Assembly (NCBI GenBank): GCA_964474755.1
Contig: CAYYUG010000001.1
Span: forward strand, 1 to 64,000
Direction: 5' to 3'
DNA from: GCA-2717185 sp964474755
Lineage (GTDB): Bacteria > Pseudomonadota > Alphaproteobacteria > UBA8366 > GCA-2717185
DNA length: 64,000 nucleotides
Shown: piece by piece, positions 61,761 through 64,000 of the stretch
Layout of the letters: each line of letters opens with the position of its first letter
How positions within the stretch are numbered: position 1 is the stretch's first letter
The notes under the pieces: generated by a model
Told to the model about the DNA's origin: nothing
Databases searched by the model: none
Seen by the model: the letters and a program-made list of their open reading frames with translations, nothing else
Program-made: the position numbers and the translations under genes

Positions 61761-63218
61761 ATGTATAAGCCCGTCATCTATCCCGATCATATTGAACCGC
61801 TGGTGCTATTCGTCGAAGAGACGCCGCCGGAAAGCATCGTAGCCGAAACCTATAAAAAGTTGGAGTCTGGCACTTCTGTCAAGAATATGCTCCTAGCGGG
61901 CGCGCTTGCAGTGATCCGTTCCAGCGATCTGCCACCAGGCCATCATGGCGGTCCACTTCACCCGATCGCAGGGCTGCACGCGGTGCACAACCTGTCTGAC
62001 AGGCTGCCCGGCAAATACGCGATGATGCCGGTCGTGCAAAATGTGGCGCTAGCCAATAAGCATATCAACCACTTCTCGATGGGCCCGTATATTTTAGCCG
62101 AAACCAAGCCTTGCACATGGCATGACGAAGTCGAGCCAGCAGTTGAGGAAATGCAGTACTTCATGGAACGCGGCGCCTATCACGCGATGGACAGTTACTA
62201 TCTGTTCTTTATGCAAAAAGAGACGCCCATGCAGGTGCTTGACCGCCTGCTACAGACCGCAGTGCCAAAAAATGCGGCAGATGACCACTACCTAATCTTC
62301 CCTACCAACACCTGGCGCGCGTTGGAATATTTTGGTTGGGAGTACGCCGAATATTTAATGCGTCCAGCCGTGCGTTACGTCACGCGTCCGCCAACCGCCA
62401 AAGCAATGTTAGAGATCGACGAGTTGATCGAAGAACATGGGTTGCTTTCGCGCATACTACGATACAAGACAGACGAGAGCGAAACCGAGACAGTCACCGC
62501 CTTGGCCAATACGATCGCCACTCTGGACAAATTCGAAGAAAGCGCAGCCCTCCTGGCAAAGGCACTGGCCGACGGCCTATCTCTGGAAGGCACAGTCGAA
62601 GCCTTGTCCGTAGGCGGATCGGCATTGTTCTTGCGTTCCAATACCGGCAACCCGATGGACGTGCACATCAACACCGGCATTAACATTCGGCGCTACCTGC
62701 TTAGCCAGCCAGAAATCGCGATGCAAACCAAGCTGCGCGCCCTGTTCACCTGGAACGCGGGCCCAGAAGTGAAGTCAACACAGTACAAGCTAGCACCAGT
62801 ATCGACGCCGGAACAGGGAACAGTAGACGTCCTACCGCAGCGCAGCCAGGGGCAGTTGATCGGCGATTTGGAAGCGCTAATTGACAGCCTACCGGTTGGC
62901 GAACGCCGCCCAATGACACCGATTGCCACCTGGGTCGCGAGCGACGAGGTCAAGCACGCCACAGTCCTGGCGCAGCAGTATGCCGACAACCAATATGATC
63001 CGGATGTATTGATCGAAATGCTTGGCAAGATCGCCTGCCGCGACAGCTTCACAGAGATGCACGCCTTCAAGCATCACCAAGCCGTTTACGAGGAGTTTAA
63101 GGCTACCCGCCCGTCGCTACGATGGAAGCATCTCGTCTCCGCAGTGCAAGCCGCCGCCATCTCGCATGGTCGGTTGCAGGAGGTCTACGACAACGCCCGG
63201 GAAGTGATTCACTTTTAG
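61761..63218 (+). CDS. Large conserved-looking protein of unknown function
   Basis: 485 residues, start ATG with AGGA nine bases upstream. Soluble, no signal peptide or membrane span, predicted mainly helical. The first 150 residues are rich in histidine: DLPPGHHGGPLHPIAGLHAV and ALANKHINHFSMGPYI. This resembles, at low similarity, the all-helical domain that accompanies some Rieske-type proteins in other bacteria (a long SVKNMLLAGALA helix followed by a His-rich loop). The second half has no motif I recognise. Intact frame and normal codon pattern support a real gene. Possible metal site from the His cluster; function not assigned. Confidence 0.75.
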   Translation: MYKPVIYPDHIEPLVLFVEETPPESIVAETYKKLESGTSVKNMLLAGALAVIRSSDLPPGHHGGPLHPIAGLHAVHNLSDRLPGKYAMMPVVQNVALANKHINHFSMGPYILAETKPCTWHDEVEPAVEEMQYFMERGAYHAMDSYYLFFMQKETPMQVLDRLLQTAVPKNAADDHYLIFPTNTWRALEYFGWEYAEYLMRPAVRYVTRPPTAKAMLEIDELIEEHGLLSRILRYKTDESETETVTALANTIATLDKFEESAALLAKALADGLSLEGTVEALSVGGSALFLRSNTGNPMDVHINTGINIRRYLLSQPEIAMQTKLRALFTWNAGPEVKSTQYKLAPVSTPEQGTVDVLPQRSQGQLIGDLEALIDSLPVGERRPMTPIATWVASDEVKHATVLAQQYADNQYDPDVLIEMLGKIACRDSFTEMHAFKHHQAVYEEFKATRPSLRWKHLVSAVQAAAISHGRLQEVYDNAREVIHF

Positions 63219-63418
63219 GAGCCTAGAACCTTCTCGCAGGTGAACAGCGAGGAATTGCCCCTAGTGCACAAAAACACCGCCGTGTCGCCTTCCGCAATCT
63301 AGCTGTCTTGGACGGCGCCAATGAGGCCGGCTAGCCTCTTCGCCGAATAGAACGGATCAAATAGCGGAACCTCGCATCCCACGTTCAAATTTATGGCCTC
63401 GCGCGCTGCTTTATTGAG
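63215..63418 (-). pseudogene. C-terminal relic of a D-cysteine desulfhydrase/ACC deaminase-type PLP enzyme
   Basis: Reading the minus strand from 63418 gives LNKAAREAINLNVGCEVP and then LFDPFYSAKRLAGLIGAV, matching the DPVYTGKAMAGLI C-terminal segment of this family. The frame then hits TAG at 63299-63301 and continues as EGDTAVFLCTRGNSSLF, which matches the GD-x-V-x-F-x-HTGG-x-P-x-LF ending with the first Gly changed. Upstream of 63418 the family match is lost at another stop. This is a decayed fragment that abuts and slightly overlaps the end of the preceding gene. Confidence 0.72.
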
Positions 63419-63528
63419 CTAGCTACTGCTGTGAAAATTTTAGTGTCATTTCGGTTCGCTTCCATCAGATCCACTGAGAAGCAGTTTAGTTCCAGCATCT
63501 CTCGCGCCTGTTTCATCACGCGGGCATG

Positions 63529-64000
63529 CTATTGCACCGTCTGTTCCCGCGTCTTTAGAAAGCGAATTTCCGGCCAATCTTCCTCTGCCTTGCCAAGCGC
63601 CCAGGCGTTGCGTGCCAAGAATACCAAGGAACCATCATGGTCATCGGCGATGGTCGCTCGGTTCTTATCGGCATAATCCTTGAGCACCCGTGGATCGTCC
63701 GCCGATACCCAGCGCGCGGTATAGAGGCCGCTCGGCTCAAAACGGACCGGCACATTGTATTCCGTTCGGATACGGTCAGCGAGCACGTCGAACTGCAACG
63801 AACCTACGACACCAACTATCCAGTCGGAGCCGAGCCGTGTCTTGAAGGCCTGTCCAACGCCCTCTTCCGCTAGCTGGCGCAGAGCGCGTTCTAAATGCTT
63901 CGCCCGCATTGGATCCTCTGGCCGGACCCGTTGCAGCAGCTCTGGCGCGAAACTGGGTATACCAGTGAATTGCAGCAGCTCGCCCTCGGTCAGTGCGTCG
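63529..64000 (-). CDS. prfC: Peptide chain release factor 3, C-terminal part (runs off the window)
   Basis: Reading the minus strand from the window edge gives TEGELLQFTGIPSFAPELL, RVRPEDPMRAKHLERALRQL and then EEGVGQAF, DWIVGVVGSLQFDVLADRI, YTARWVSADD and a C-terminal IRFLKTREQ. These are the domain III signatures of RF3, the GTPase that recycles class I release factors. The GTPase domain lies beyond 64000. The stop is at 63529. This is a stable housekeeping landmark at the right edge of the window. Confidence 0.95.
   Translation of the reverse strand, partial: DALTEGELLQFTGIPSFAPELLQRVRPEDPMRAKHLERALRQLAEEGVGQAFKTRLGSDWIVGVVGSLQFDVLADRIRTEYNVPVRFEPSGLYTARWVSADDPRVLKDYADKNRATIADDHDGSLVFLARNAWALGKAEEDWPEIRFLKTREQTVQ

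Noticed and set aside
1..64000. tRNA, rRNA, CRISPR, insertion sequences, phage or conjugation genes
   Set aside because: I looked for cloverleaf ends, repeated spacers, transposase motifs and integrases and saw none.

Overview
The window is a bacterial chromosome segment assembled from several contigs (three runs of exactly 100 N). It is dominated by oxidative and CoA-dependent catabolism. Gene style, start signals and family mix suggest a proteobacterium, most likely a marine or host-associated alphaproteobacterium; this is inference, because no rRNA or other marker settles it. The only core housekeeping genes are glnS (33219-34898, minus) and the 3' end of prfC (63529-64000, minus). I see no tRNA, rRNA, CRISPR array, insertion sequence or phage gene. 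No DNA-binding regulator is recognisable and there is only one clear transporter (TauE-like), which is unusual for so much catabolic capacity.

Layout. 1-4842: an enoyl-CoA hydratase relic, a GNAT acetyltransferase, a PhyH-type dioxygenase, and a thiamine-diphosphate enzyme coupled to a VOC protein. 4968-11706 (minus): a seven-gene operon of CoA-transferase, unknown protein, alpha/beta hydrolase, SDR, TauD dioxygenase, AtuA-like protein and DUF4387. 11875-15288: acyl-CoA ligase, DUF1989 protein and EEP-fold hydrolase. 15297-23664: tautomerase, esterase, TauD, cupin, PaaK-like ligase, a PuuE-like deacetylase/GAF/SMP-30 operon, and several gene relics. 23693-33215: acyl-CoA ligase, aspartoacylase-like protein, SDR, crotonase-like protein with a TPR/2OG oxygenase, class IV aminotransferase, TauD and CmcJ-like proteins. 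35108-39599: fused aconitase-like protein, TauD, acyl-CoA carboxyltransferase.

39601-46925 is the most coherent and unusual block. One minus-strand operon encodes biotin carboxylase, an HMGL-type carboxyltransferase, a phthalate-dioxygenase-like Rieske oxygenase, a 4,5-dihydroxyphthalate-decarboxylase-like protein and a PdxA/TphB-like dehydrogenase. Divergent from it are a biotinyl-domain protein, whose biotin-lysine position is occupied by Asp, and an SDR. The oxygenase/dehydrogenase/decarboxylase trio follows the logic of phthalate and terephthalate degradation, here combined with a biotin-type carboxylase.

46931-61006 holds TauE, a Rieske ferredoxin, a CoA-transferase, an HpaB-like flavin monooxygenase, aspartoacylase-like and M20 hydrolases, a gamma-glutamyltransferase, aspartate dehydrogenase (minus), a molybdopterin oxidoreductase, a second Rieske oxygenase and a YtcJ-like amidohydrolase. 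This looks like a route for an aromatic or amino-acid-conjugated compound. 61761-63218 is a large protein of unknown function. Five decayed gene remnants and some long gene-poor stretches point to ongoing gene loss. Seven 2-oxoglutarate/Fe(II)-type or related oxygenases occur in 64 kb.
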